Shown here one piece after another: positions 1 to 10,300 of a stretch of 64,000 bases of DNA (positions are counted from its first letter, which is position 1; each line of letters opens with the position of its first letter). This DNA comes from a virus, in IMG/VR virus record IMGVR_UViG_3300017743_005089, positions 1-64,000 of that record. One strand, 5' to 3'. The notes below the pieces were generated by a model. It was not told the origin of the DNA, ran no database searches, and worked only from the letters and a program-made list of their open reading frames with translations. The translations under genes and the position numbers were made by a program.

Positions 1-2652
1 AATATTCCATCTGATAACCTTTCGACTCATTATAAATTAGATGGAAATGCGCAGGATTCAGCAGGAAGCAATAACGGAACAGAGACAGCTGTAACATATG
101 GGGATGCTGCTGAAGTTTGTACTCCTGACCTTAATTTATCCACTACTTCCGAGTGTATATATTTTGATGGCAGTGATTATTTAGGATTAGACTCAGGATA
201 TCTAACAACTAATACAAACTGGTGGCACTCAGGTTTTTCTCTTGAGTTTTCAGCTTATCTTGAAACGGCTAGTACATGGGGGGTATTTGATAATAGACCG
301 AATAACAGTAGCGGATTTTTCATTATACACAGAAATAATAAATGGGAATTTTACCATAACAATGCTTATGTCTTTCAAGGTATTGGAGGTGGTGTACAAA
401 ATGCATGGGTAGATATTAAATTTGAAATTGTCGGTACAGAATTAAAATTTTATCAAAACGGAATACTTTTAAAAACTGCTACCGTACAAGATACTACAAG
501 TTATAATTATTTTAATCAGCCTAGAAATACCGTGGGGGCTGTTCAGTATACACCGCGAGGAGGTTCAAGATTAAACGGCGGTTATATAAGGGACTTTAAA
601 ATATCATCGGGTACTAATACGGTAGTCTTGCTTGGTGAATCCTCTGGGCAAATAGCAGATAAATCTAGTAACAACCACACGATTACTAATGCATTGTTTG
701 GAGATGCTTCTATTTCGGATTGCCCCCTTGAAGGCTTTCTTTTATCGGGAGACTTTACCATTTCATTCTGGGCAAAAAGACATGATAATGGTATTCAAGG
801 TGGATGGCAACAAAGAATGTTTTCTATTGGGAACATAATTTCTACCACTAGTGCAAAGGTAGGAAATTTCATTTCTTTATTTACAAGTTATGCCCAAATA
901 GGGATTGATACATGGGACAAAGATAGTGGTGATGTATCCGTTGTAAAAGGCACGCTTAACTCCTCCCGACAAGTCGAAAATCGTAATGACCTATCCCCAC
1001 TTAATGAATGGTACCATATTGCATTCGTTCGATCTGGTGTGAATAATAAATTATACTTAGATGGAGAATGTATAATTGAATATAATGAATCTTCTAAGTC
1101 TAGTATATATGGTCCAGTTTATGTTGGTGCTTTGGTTTATACTAATGGTGCTGCATACGGTTCATTTGATGGTTTAATTCAGGACTTTAAAATTACAGAG
1201 ACTGCAGATTACCAATACGATTTTAGTCCAACTCGTGAGTTGAGTAGTGCTACAGGTGCTGAAGAAATGTTAATTCAGGGTAGTAAGGCAGATGGAACCT
1301 ACACAGGAGATAGTTCAAATAGTGGATATGCTGTAAACCTTGGATATCGACCTTCTAGGGTAACCGTGCGTGCTGTGGGTGGTACATATAACGGGTATAT
1401 GACTATCAGAGATGGTGAGTCAATAGTCGGGGCAAAAAGATATTACAGTAGTAGTACCACGCATACAATAACTCAATTAGAGGTAACTAATAAAACTGGT
1501 CATATTGAAATCACTGATACTGGATTTATTGCTTATGGTACTGGAAATGACTCTGTTTTTAACGTTTCAGATACATCCTATGAATATGAGGTAGAATTAA
1601 TTGAAGATAAGTCTGACAATTACAGTCTTGATATTGTAGGTGATACAAAGGCAGTATTTGATTCCAACGTGATTAATGATAGCTCAGGCTCCTTACTTGA
1701 CCTTTGCTTAGAGCAGCAAATAATAACATTCACCCTTCAAGGTTCGGCTAATGTAGGAGAATCTATAACGTTGAATGGTACTTCTAGTGCGGGACTTGCG
1801 GTTTCTTACGCTAGTAGTGACACAAGCGTGGCGACTATAAGTGGAACAACTTTGAGTGTTGTAGGTGATGGGTCTGTCACAATCACGGCGTCTCAAGCTG
1901 GGAACAGTACTTATAGCGCTGCAGATTCAGTAGCGCAATCTCTGTCTGCAAACAAGCAGCCTCAGTCTATTGTGTTTACTTTTCCTAGTAGTTTGGAAGA
2001 GGGGGACGTCATAACTTTGAATGGGGTTTCCACTTCTGGTTTAGCGATTTCTTATGCGAGCAGTAACCTTGAGGTAATTAGTATATCTGGAATATTTGCA
2101 ACTATAATTTCGGCAGGATCTGCCATTATAACTGCTAGTCAATCTGGAAATAATGAGTACGAACCAGCAGAAGATGTATCTCAAATTATAGGAATATCTA
2201 ATCCATCTTTTGATGGCCTTAGTAACGCTTCTTTAATATATGCATCGATGCTTGAAAACATGGAGCCTAGGTGGGATGAGGTATATGGGAATTTAGCTAT
2301 AACTGGGGCGTTAGCTGGATTTAACACCATAATTAATCACTGTATTGAAAATAATTTAACACAAGATATCACTGATGCATTATCATTGGACTTGGGAGAT
2401 ATAACATTAGGGTATCTTGGTGATAATCTTACTATCAATTACAGGCCAGGTGATACTGGAATAATACAGACAGGAGGTTATAATTATACTGGTATGAATT
2501 TTAAAGTTGTATCTGATGCACTTAATGATAATTTATTTAATCAATCTATATATTTTGACATTGATGGTTCGAGGCAAAATACAGTAAGAATGTTCATGAT
2601 TGATAGTGGAGATTACAGTGTTTATCAAATCCAAGAAGTTGATCCATTATGA
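1..2652 (+). CDS. Lectin-like (LamG) / Ig-like phage structural protein, 5' partial
   Basis: The reading frame is open from base 1, so the N-terminus lies outside the window. Visible residues start with a laminin-G/concanavalin-like domain (YKLDGNAQDSAG, then IRDFKI), followed by a second LamG copy (FTISFWAKR ... LYLDGE ... IQDFKIT). Two bacterial Ig-like (Big_2/MBG type) repeats follow, with the pattern SYASSDTSVATISG and ITASQAGN near visible residues 570-730, then a unique C-terminus. These are carbohydrate-binding and adhesion folds common in phage fibres and tail-associated proteins. The position just upstream of the tail-tip genes supports a virion adhesin role. The TGA overlaps the next ATG (ATGA). 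The first internal ATG near base 532 is not the start, because LamG residues are encoded before it. Confidence 0.75.
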   Translation, partial: NIPSDNLSTHYKLDGNAQDSAGSNNGTETAVTYGDAAEVCTPDLNLSTTSECIYFDGSDYLGLDSGYLTTNTNWWHSGFSLEFSAYLETASTWGVFDNRPNNSSGFFIIHRNNKWEFYHNNAYVFQGIGGGVQNAWVDIKFEIVGTELKFYQNGILLKTATVQDTTSYNYFNQPRNTVGAVQYTPRGGSRLNGGYIRDFKISSGTNTVVLLGESSGQIADKSSNNHTITNALFGDASISDCPLEGFLLSGDFTISFWAKRHDNGIQGGWQQRMFSIGNIISTTSAKVGNFISLFTSYAQIGIDTWDKDSGDVSVVKGTLNSSRQVENRNDLSPLNEWYHIAFVRSGVNNKLYLDGECIIEYNESSKSSIYGPVYVGALVYTNGAAYGSFDGLIQDFKITETADYQYDFSPTRELSSATGAEEMLIQGSKADGTYTGDSSNSGYAVNLGYRPSRVTVRAVGGTYNGYMTIRDGESIVGAKRYYSSSTTHTITQLEVTNKTGHIEITDTGFIAYGTGNDSVFNVSDTSYEYEVELIEDKSDNYSLDIVGDTKAVFDSNVINDSSGSLLDLCLEQQIITFTLQGSANVGESITLNGTSSAGLAVSYASSDTSVATISGTTLSVVGDGSVTITASQAGNSTYSAADSVAQSLSANKQPQSIVFTFPSSLEEGDVITLNGVSTSGLAISYASSNLEVISISGIFATIISAGSAIITASQSGNNEYEPAEDVSQIIGISNPSFDGLSNASLIYASMLENMEPRWDEVYGNLAITGALAGFNTIINHCIENNLTQDITDALSLDLGDITLGYLGDNLTINYRPGDTGIIQTGGYNYTGMNFKVVSDALNDNLFNQSIYFDIDGSRQNTVRMFMIDSGDYSVYQIQEVDPL

Positions 2653-3896
2653 ATATATTTAATTTTGGTGGCGGAGATAAAGATTCTAACAATGATTACA
2701 TTAGGATGTATATCGCCATGGACGCTGGACAAAATTCTTTAATAAAAATATTTAACCAATCGGGAAAAGGCGCAATAGAATATAGAACAAATTCTGATTA
2801 CATATGGAAGCTAGAAAGAAGAAAATTTGTCAGCAATACTTTGGTTCCATTGAGTCAATCTGAATCAGATAAAACAGGATATCCTGGATCTCTGGCGTGG
2901 ATTCCTGGGAACTCAATATCAAGCTTATCTAATTCAACACTGCTTGAAGGATTTAATATTAAATCTTTGACTCCAAAAAACCAAATAGATTCAAATAAAT
3001 TTATTAAATCACAATCTATAATACTAGAAGATCATTATGATGACCCATGGGCTTTTGATGGTAAAATTCAAGTTATAAATGTAACAGCTATAACAAATGA
3101 CCCTTTTATTGAAATAAGAAGAGAAGAAGTAGCTAATACTGCTTTAATAGATATTAAATCATCTTCAATAGAAGGATGCATATTTTCTATAGATATAAAA
3201 AGAAATTTCCTTGAGGGTTCTTTTTTAAAACCTGGAAGTTTGTTGTTGCCCGAAAGAATAGAGCCAGTAATAAATGAATCTAATAAAAAAGATAGGACTT
3301 TGCAAGAATGGAATTCATTGTTTTCAATTAATGACAATTCAAATGCTGACTCTATATTTAGAGACGGAAGAAATAGAGATGAAATATTCACCGAAGAATT
3401 AAAAAAATATTTAGATCAAAATTGGAATGATAAATTAAAAAAGAATTTATGGGGAGATGCAATAACAAATGAAAACATTGAACTTAGCACAAGAGATCCT
3501 AAAAAATTAAAAGATCACATTTATTATTGTTTTTATTATTTTGGTTTATCTGAAGACATCTTAAATATAGGAAGATTTTATTTTCAAGATAATGAATCTG
3601 GGGTTCCTGGCGTGAGCACTTTAATTAGGTGGCATATTGGACTGGGGACGAAAAGTAAACACTCAAATCAAGAAAGATATATAATAAACGAGGAATCCAG
3701 TTTGCCAGTCATAGGCCAAACAAAGGTTGTGAGAAAGGTTTCTGGACTTCCTCCTAAGACTTCATACGTGTATAATTTTGAAAACAATAGTAGGTCTTTA
3801 TTTGCTTCAGCTACAGAAGAACCAGAGAATACACTTTACATACAATCAGACGAAATTTTAACAACAGAATCAGGAGACTATATAAGAGGAGATTAA
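2649..3896 (+). CDS. Tail-region protein of unknown function
   Basis: A 415-residue protein that I do not recognise. It has no signal peptide or membrane segment. The N-terminus is glycine/aspartate rich and reads like a beta-structured virion protein; the middle is charged and helical. It starts at an ATG overlapping the previous stop codon and ends two bases before the collagen-like fibre gene, so it is translationally coupled inside the tail operon. By position it is probably a tail accessory or fibre-attachment protein; this is inference from location only. Confidence 0.5.
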   Translation: MNIFNFGGGDKDSNNDYIRMYIAMDAGQNSLIKIFNQSGKGAIEYRTNSDYIWKLERRKFVSNTLVPLSQSESDKTGYPGSLAWIPGNSISSLSNSTLLEGFNIKSLTPKNQIDSNKFIKSQSIILEDHYDDPWAFDGKIQVINVTAITNDPFIEIRREEVANTALIDIKSSSIEGCIFSIDIKRNFLEGSFLKPGSLLLPERIEPVINESNKKDRTLQEWNSLFSINDNSNADSIFRDGRNRDEIFTEELKKYLDQNWNDKLKKNLWGDAITNENIELSTRDPKKLKDHIYYCFYYFGLSEDILNIGRFYFQDNESGVPGVSTLIRWHIGLGTKSKHSNQERYIINEESSLPVIGQTKVVRKVSGLPPKTSYVYNFENNSRSLFASATEEPENTLYIQSDEILTTESGDYIRGD

Positions 3897-3897
3897 G

Positions 3898-5625
3898 ATG
3901 GCCAAAAAATCAAAAAAGATTTCAGAACTTTCTGGACTGGGAGAGAAACCAAATCCAGAAGATATTATTCCGTTAACGCACGTAGAGGATAAAACTGGAT
4001 CCACAGAAGGAACAACCAGAAAGGTTACGGTGGTAAATTTAATGAAAAGTGCGCCAATACAATCTATAAATGGCCAAACTGGAGATGTATTGATAGATTC
4101 ACTAAAGGGTGACACGGGAATTCAAGGTCCAGTTGGGCCAAAGGGTGAACCTGGGCCTGTCGGCCCAACTGGGTTAATTTGGAAAGGTATGTGGTCGAGC
4201 TCGCAAAGCTATACAGAAGATGATGCTGTCGGATATCTTGGAGCTTCTTATTTTTGCATACAAGATGTTGGTTCTGGGCAAACAAACCCCTCGAGTAATT
4301 CAACCAACTGGGCTTTGATGGCTTCTCAGGGAGCTAAAGGTGAGGATGGAGCGGCTGGACCACAGGGTAATCCTGGGCAAAAAGGTGACCCTGGGAGTGT
4401 GGGACCAGCGGGACCAGCGGGTGCAGATGGTGCAGTTGGTCCAGCGGGTGCAGATGGTGCAGTTGGTCCAGCGGGTGCAGATGGTGCAGTTGGTCCAGCG
4501 GGTGCAGATGGTGCAGTTGGTCCTAAGGGAGATCCAGGCAATGATGGAATTGTAAGTGACATATCAAATCATAGTATAGGTGGATTAAGTGATGTTGAAA
4601 CTTCTTCGGCGAACCACGTTCCATCTGATGGAGATGTTTTGGTGTGGAATGAAAGTCATAATCACTGGATGCCTGGTCAGGGCCAGCAAAGTTCAGACTC
4701 AACTGCTTTGCCTGATGGGGGTGCTGGGTCCAATAGCCTCATTCGCTCTCGTAGTGATTTTGAAGGGGTATTGCCTGACTCTATCATGGTTAATTACTCA
4801 TCCTACAGTATGCAACTTTATCTTAGGTTGGCTTATAGGGATTCAAATGGTGGCGGAATTGAATACATGGGGCCGTATAACGAATACGTAAGTTTTTACA
4901 ACAATCCTACGGGTGGTGGGTTGAGGTATAAAAACTCAAACATATCGCTTGAGGATGGCGCCGCATCTTTACAGCAAGTAATAGATAGTGGAAACGCTAT
5001 CTATAATGGGCAAAGAAGTGGAACATCGGGGGTTGGAGGTTTAACCGTGATAAAAGACGTGAGCAATTTTTCTGGAAACCTACCTGATGCGATGGTTGTA
5101 TCTCTCACATCGTCCAAGGCAGTATATAGGCTATATGGCATGGATTCTACTCGCATTTGGTATTGTGATAGAGTAAACTGGATTGAATTCACTAATAATT
5201 CGGCGGCAGATTTTAATAGTTCAAGCACTTCTGGGTTTGTTCAGGAATACGGATCCATTCAAGCATATATTAATGCTGGTAGGGCATTATATTATGGAGC
5301 GCAAGAGTTCTCAATTAAAGCATGGGGAACATTTGACGGGACAGGGGCTGCTGGCGTAAAAACTTTTACTGGTGGAAATGTCGCTTCTATAGAAAAGCAA
5401 AGCTCAGGCGGGATAATTTTGTATAAAGTAACATTCACTAATCCTATGCCTCATGCTAATTACAGTGTAAGTGGAAGCGCTAATCCAAACAACTATAACG
5501 GCGCCTATTTTGGAGTGAGAGAAGACACTAACCCAGTAACCTCGGCAGATTTTCACATTGAGTTACGTACTGCAGCAAATTCTTACACAAGTAGTAGTAG
5601 AATAAGCTTTCAGGTTGTTTGTTAA
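3898..5625 (+). CDS. Collagen-like tail fibre with carbohydrate-binding insert
   Basis: 575 residues. Two collagen-like Gly-X-Y stretches (about 71-92 and 145-217) flank a segment at about 93-143 that looks like a CBM5/12 module (WKGMWSSSQSYTEDDAV ... YFCIQD ... W). The second stretch holds four identical GADGAVGPA units. The C-terminus (KAWGTFDGTG ... YKVTFTNPMPHANYSVSG) matches the common C-terminal head domain of phage tail fibres. Collagen repeats in phage fibres trimerise into rigid rods, so this is likely a receptor-binding fibre. An AGGAG Shine-Dalgarno sequence lies just upstream of the ATG. The gene sits immediately upstream of the gpL homologue. Confidence 0.85.
   Translation: MAKKSKKISELSGLGEKPNPEDIIPLTHVEDKTGSTEGTTRKVTVVNLMKSAPIQSINGQTGDVLIDSLKGDTGIQGPVGPKGEPGPVGPTGLIWKGMWSSSQSYTEDDAVGYLGASYFCIQDVGSGQTNPSSNSTNWALMASQGAKGEDGAAGPQGNPGQKGDPGSVGPAGPAGADGAVGPAGADGAVGPAGADGAVGPAGADGAVGPKGDPGNDGIVSDISNHSIGGLSDVETSSANHVPSDGDVLVWNESHNHWMPGQGQQSSDSTALPDGGAGSNSLIRSRSDFEGVLPDSIMVNYSSYSMQLYLRLAYRDSNGGGIEYMGPYNEYVSFYNNPTGGGLRYKNSNISLEDGAASLQQVIDSGNAIYNGQRSGTSGVGGLTVIKDVSNFSGNLPDAMVVSLTSSKAVYRLYGMDSTRIWYCDRVNWIEFTNNSAADFNSSSTSGFVQEYGSIQAYINAGRALYYGAQEFSIKAWGTFDGTGAAGVKTFTGGNVASIEKQSSGGIILYKVTFTNPMPHANYSVSGSANPNNYNGAYFGVREDTNPVTSADFHIELRTAANSYTSSSRISFQVVC
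4414..4521 (+). repeat. Four perfect 27-bp tandem repeats in the collagen region
   Basis: The unit CCAGCGGGTGCAGATGGTGC plus AGTTGGT is present four times without any difference (4414-4440, 4441-4467, 4468-4494, 4495-4521). Each unit encodes nine residues (PAGADGAVG), so gain or loss of units keeps the frame and only changes rod length. Perfect identity including third codon positions points to recent expansion by slippage or unequal recombination. Confidence 0.95.
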
Positions 5626-6662
5626 TGAAATACACAGATAAAAATATTAAGACATTATTCCAATTAGACCCTTCGTCTATTATATGTCTGTATAAAATCA
5701 AACTAAAAGAAAATAGGGGCGAATATCTTTTTCACGCAGGTGAAAACGGTTACAAAAAAGAAATAATATTCGACGGAAAGTCTTATGATTATTTTCCTAT
5801 AATTGTTGAGGGGTTTGAAATTCAAGGTGATGGCAGGTTACCTAGACCTAGGATGACTCTATCGAATCATAGGGGAGCTATATCTCTAAGACTGCCAACA
5901 TTTAATGATTTTATAAATTACAAAGTAACAAGAATTAAAACATTCGTAAAATTTCTAGACTCAGCTAATTTCCCAGACGGAGTAAACCCACATGCTGATC
6001 CAGATCCTGATGCAGCATTCGCAGAGGACGTATACTTTGTAAATGAAAAAATAAAAGAAGATGATAATGTTGTAGAATTCGAGCTAGTATCTTTATTAGA
6101 GTTGCAAAACTCAAATGTTCCCGCAAGAACGGTTTATTCAAATACATGTCCGTGGCAATATAGAAGTGATGTGGGTTGTGGGTATATAGGTAAGCCAATA
6201 TCAGATTCTAAAAATAAAAAATTTGTACCAAGCGGTTATAATGGAGACATGGTTGGAAGTGAGGTTTATTTTTCAGGCGATATAGCTAATGGTGAATTTG
6301 CAAAATATGAAGAAGGTAATATTTATAAGGACTGGGAAAACACTGGTGTTTACTTTACTGGAGATGTAGTTAGAATTGTCCCACTAGAGCATGACTCATC
6401 ACTATACCCTGTAGATTTTTACGTATGCATGGGAGATACAGTAAGGTCTAACCCAATATATGATAAAGAAAATTGGGTACTAGATGATTGTGATAAAAGT
6501 TTATGTGGTTGCAGGTTAAGGTTTTCGGATGAATCTATTGAAGCGGGGGGAGGAAAAAGAATAACCTCAAGCGCAAAAACAGAAGATTCAGCTTGGACCG
6601 AAACTAAAGATGGGTTGCCTTTTGGGGGATTCCCTGGGGTTGATCCGTATGATTTTAATTAA
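5625..6662 (+). CDS. Phage minor tail protein L-like (tail tip, iron-sulfur type)
   Basis: 345 residues with the hallmarks of lambda gpL. There is a beta-rich N-terminal half (LYKIKLKENRGEYLFHAG, RPRMTLSN), then conserved cysteines: TCPWQY (Cys175), GCGY (Cys185) and DDCDKSLCGCRLRF (Cys289, 294, 296), ending in the family signature GGFPG. In lambda, gpL coordinates a 4Fe-4S cluster and joins the tail tip below the tube. About 100 residues with a CBM-like texture (YFTGDVVRI ... FYVCMGD) separate the cysteine pairs, longer than in lambda. An upstream in-frame TTG exists at 5619, but the ATG at 5625 forms a TAATG junction with the previous stop and is preferred. It is followed directly by the gpK homologue. 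Confidence 0.88.
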   Translation: MKYTDKNIKTLFQLDPSSIICLYKIKLKENRGEYLFHAGENGYKKEIIFDGKSYDYFPIIVEGFEIQGDGRLPRPRMTLSNHRGAISLRLPTFNDFINYKVTRIKTFVKFLDSANFPDGVNPHADPDPDAAFAEDVYFVNEKIKEDDNVVEFELVSLLELQNSNVPARTVYSNTCPWQYRSDVGCGYIGKPISDSKNKKFVPSGYNGDMVGSEVYFSGDIANGEFAKYEEGNIYKDWENTGVYFTGDVVRIVPLEHDSSLYPVDFYVCMGDTVRSNPIYDKENWVLDDCDKSLCGCRLRFSDESIEAGGGKRITSSAKTEDSAWTETKDGLPFGGFPGVDPYDFN

Positions 6663-7376
6663 ATGTTTGAGAAGGAAATAATAAAACACGCAGAAAGTAG
6701 CCCAGAGGAAGAAGTCTGCGGATTTATTTTAATTAAAGATGACCTGACAGTACGTGTTGAAAGAACTTTAAATCAGCATGAAAATAAAAAAAAATGTTTT
6801 TCAATATCCCCCTCTAAGTTTTTAGAGCATACTCTTAGTGGAAAAATAGTTGGAATATATCATTCCCATCCAGAGAATACCGAAAGACCATCTAAGTTGG
6901 ATATTTCAATGTCTGAAGAAATGGGTGTCCCGTACTTGATATATAGTTTAATTACTAAGAAATTCTTTCTTTATTATCCTGATAGTTATAATGCTGATAA
7001 GTTAACTGGTAGACCTTATATAAAAGGTTTTATGGAATGTACTTGTATGTTTAAAGATTATTTTAAAAAAGAATTAAATATAAATATATCTAAATGGAAT
7101 AAAAACTACTGGCTTCCAGAAAAAGATGAAGATGCAAATAAATTATTATTAAAAATACTAAATAAAAATTTAAATAAAATAACTGGGCAAAATATAGAGA
7201 AACACGATGTTTTAGTTTTTGAAGTAAAAAAAGGAAAAAGGTTTCATGTTGGAATATATACTGGTGATGATTATTTTATACATCAAGCAGATAAAATATT
7301 ATCAAGAAAAGAACTGTTAGATAATAGGTGGCAGTCTAAAATAAAAGAAGTGTACAGACACCCCTCGTTAGTGTAA
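6663..7376 (+). CDS. Tail assembly protein K-like: JAMM peptidase plus NlpC/P60
   Basis: 237 residues in two domains, as in lambda gpK. The first (about 1-100) is a JAMM/MPN metalloprotease domain with Glu near 16-17, and HSHP followed by S and LD (His67, His69, Ser77, Asp80), the complete HxH-x7-SxxD zinc motif. The second (about 120-215) is an NlpC/P60 cysteine peptidase with the catalytic segment ECTCMFKDYF (Cys126) and the histidine in FHVGIYTG (His195). gpK proteins assemble the tail tip and may cut peptidoglycan during DNA delivery. All key residues are present. The ATG directly follows the TAA of the gpL gene. Confidence 0.9.
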   Translation: MFEKEIIKHAESSPEEEVCGFILIKDDLTVRVERTLNQHENKKKCFSISPSKFLEHTLSGKIVGIYHSHPENTERPSKLDISMSEEMGVPYLIYSLITKKFFLYYPDSYNADKLTGRPYIKGFMECTCMFKDYFKKELNINISKWNKNYWLPEKDEDANKLLLKILNKNLNKITGQNIEKHDVLVFEVKKGKRFHVGIYTGDDYFIHQADKILSRKELLDNRWQSKIKEVYRHPSLV

Positions 7377-7383
7377 ATACAAT
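7370..7383 (+). promoter_or_regulatory. AGTGTAA-type promoter box upstream of the I-J gene
   Basis: AGTGTAAATACAAT lies 24 bases before the ATG at 7394 and resembles the box repeated before at least eight other genes in this window. Here the transcript would have a short leader that includes an AGGAAAAAGG Shine-Dalgarno stretch. Promoter function is inferred from the recurrence. Confidence 0.45.
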
Positions 7384-7393
7384 AGGAAAAAGG

Positions 7394-10300
7394 ATGAAGA
7401 AGGTATTTTTACATGGAGAGCTTGGCAGCAAGTTTGGGAAGGAGTGGGATCTAGAGGTTGGTTCTCCACTCGAAGCTGTGTCCGCATTATTCGCAAATAA
7501 TAGCAAGATAGAAAAATACCTACATGATAAAGAAAAAAAAGGGATTTATTATGGGGTAAAAAGAACAAAGCAGGGTGAGTTTTTAACGGGTAACGAATTT
7601 TCGCTTAACACTGGAGCTAATATACATTTTATACCAATACCTAAAGGGGCGGGATTTGTTGGTACGCTAGCTATGACCGCAGCAACTACCGCAGCTTCGG
7701 TTTGGTTGCAAAATAAAATGAACAAGAACATGGAGAGAAATGATAAGACTCTCGAAATTCAGACAGAATCATTTTTATACGGAGGTAAGGATAATAGATA
7801 TAAACAAGGATCAACCGTTCCGTTGGGTTATGGCAGGATGAAGGTCGGAACAAATGTTATATCTTCATCTGTAGTTAATTATGAATACGATTCAGAAAGA
7901 GGTAAACTTTTTAATTTTGAAAAAGGGCTGTATAGTTTAATACCTTCTTACAGTAAGTATTATGTAGAATCCTTGGGGGAGCTTTTCTCTTCTTTTTTAA
8001 TAAATCTTTTTGATGGAAGTAGTAAGTTTAGAACTTCTGACCCAATGTATCAATATCTTAAAGAAAACATACCTGATACAGTATTTGGATCTAATGATGG
8101 TTTATTTGGGGGTTTTTTAGATGTTGAAACCCAAAAGAATAGCACGGTTGGTGAAACTGAAAAAAAGGGGAATAGTGTAGGTGGGTATTACTATTATGAA
8201 TACAATTGGTTTAAAGGTATAGGCGCAAGTAATATAGACAAAATAGGCACAAGGATGGCTAATGGAAATTGGATGCCAGAACAAAAAGCTTCAAAAAGTT
8301 TTGCTGTATCAGCTGCCGACGCACTTATTAGCTCTTTTGTTTGTTTGCAAAGTTCACCGATTTTGTCAAATATAGATGAAACTCCAGATTTTTATCCAAT
8401 ATCTTTTGCGGGGGACGATGAGACCCCTTATATAGAAGATAAAGCTGATATTTATAAATCTGTAAGACCAATGCTTGTTGGTCAAAGGTTTAGGGGTGGG
8501 GCTAAAGAAAATGGCGTTGGGTGGTTCAAGTTAGAATCTGCATCTGTATATAAAGCCGTAGACCTAGTGTGCGAAGGATCTATAGATGGTTTCTGCGACA
8601 AAAACGGAGGTAAATTAAAGTTCAATAAAAATCCAAGGAAAATCACTGATCCTAACGATCCTGATTTTTATAGAAACCCGACCGACGATCACTTGCAAGC
8701 TGTTTTCCTGGATGACACTCCAGTAAAAGAAGTGAATTTAAATACAAATAAAGATGCTTATAATGTCCCTGAGTTTGATATTGACGTAGCTCAAAACGGT
8801 AGTGAAATAATTGGCTCAAATGATCAAGATTTACTTGAGCCCCAGTACTTATTTACGGCGAATACGGTCCAGCTGAATGAACCATTATATGGGCCCAGGG
8901 AAATTAATATAAAAACTTTAACGCCTGGGGATGAATCTGTAAAACCTTTTGAAAAAGGAAAAACATATAGCAAGGGGGACTATATATCTTACGAAGATGG
9001 AGCGTCCGAAAAATACCTATACAGAGTAAGCTATGGCTTAGATAATAAGTTCGACGAAAACGAAGACTATTCTCACGACGAATCATCTAGGAAAATAGTA
9101 TACTTGGATGGGGATACGACCAAGAGATTTTACGAAACCACTAGCTCAATTGGTCAGTATCTTGATTTCGATACAACCAATACCTATACCCAGCAAGACA
9201 AAGTAAAATCCAAAGATAATACTGGCAAGACTAGGTATTATTTAATTGGCAGCGACGGATCTGATATGCTTGGCGAATTTGACCCTAGTGAAGATTATAT
9301 AAATCAAAGTGGAAATATATTATTTGACGATAACGCTTCTTACAAGATAACTGGAGATCACTTTTCTTCTAACCCTACTTTTATAAGTCAATTTTGCCAA
9401 TTGATATCTGCACCAAGAGAGAATGAGGGTGAAGATTTTGGGCCGCCCATACATGTACTTCAAAATTGCAATGATCCACAAATTTCTGAAAAAGATTTAT
9501 TTAATGAAAAAAATATTTCACCAGTTGATTCTCCAGAACTTTGGCAAGCCATAGAAATAAATGGAATAAAAGACATTAAAAATAGTGGCTCTGACGCGCT
9601 TAGGCAGGATTTAATTGATGAATTATTTTTATTGGCTGGAGATGTCGACCAGGACCAAATAAGAAGAAATGAAGAAGAGTATTATGTAAGTCATACTATA
9701 ATTAACCCTTTGGTTGAAGAAGCTTATATAACACTACAGTTAAATGAGCTGCAATATATTTACGAAGGAGATAGTGTAGATGTTACTTATCAAGTAGGAG
9801 ATTTTTGGACCAGAATAGCGACTCTTTGGGGTCTTTATAGTATCGCTAAGTCGGCATTTACTGCGGCAAAAGCTGCAGGAGCAAATACACCTTTTACAAT
9901 AAGTATGCTTCCAGGTATGGTGGCAGATATGGCTGCAGATGGAGGATTTTGGATTGGCGTTTTAAAAATAATAACAGCTAGTTGGTTAAAAAAAGCTAGA
10001 TTTAAACTTGGAGAAAAAATTGAAAACTCTGGAGAAGCTTGGCCAAATAAAGCTAGATTCAGAATCAAGTATGGCAACGAAGGAGAAACTCCATTTTTTA
10101 CAGATATTTATTTGTATGGTATAGCCACCTCATCTTATAGGAAAGACGTAAAGATATATCTTCCAAAAAATCCTGCCCAAAAAGATAGGGTAATCAAAGT
10201 GTACAAATTAAATAGAGAGAGAAACCCAGTAAAAGAAGGCGAGCAATCTGCAAGATATAAAGAAAGTATGTCTCTAGCCGCGATAACTGAAATATCTCCA

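Noticed and set aside
4414-4521. Repeat array considered as a CRISPR array
   Set aside because: Units are contiguous with no spacers and lie inside a coding frame; no cas genes are present.
4326-4562. Long frames on the opposite strand and in the +1 frame of the collagen repeat region
   Set aside because: They are shadows of the tandem repeat. The + frame with collagen, CBM-like and fibre-head domains is the gene.
5619-5624. TTG start two codons upstream for the gpL homologue
   Set aside because: ATG at 5625 gives the TAATG junction and lambda-like start; TTG adds only two residues without a better ribosome site.
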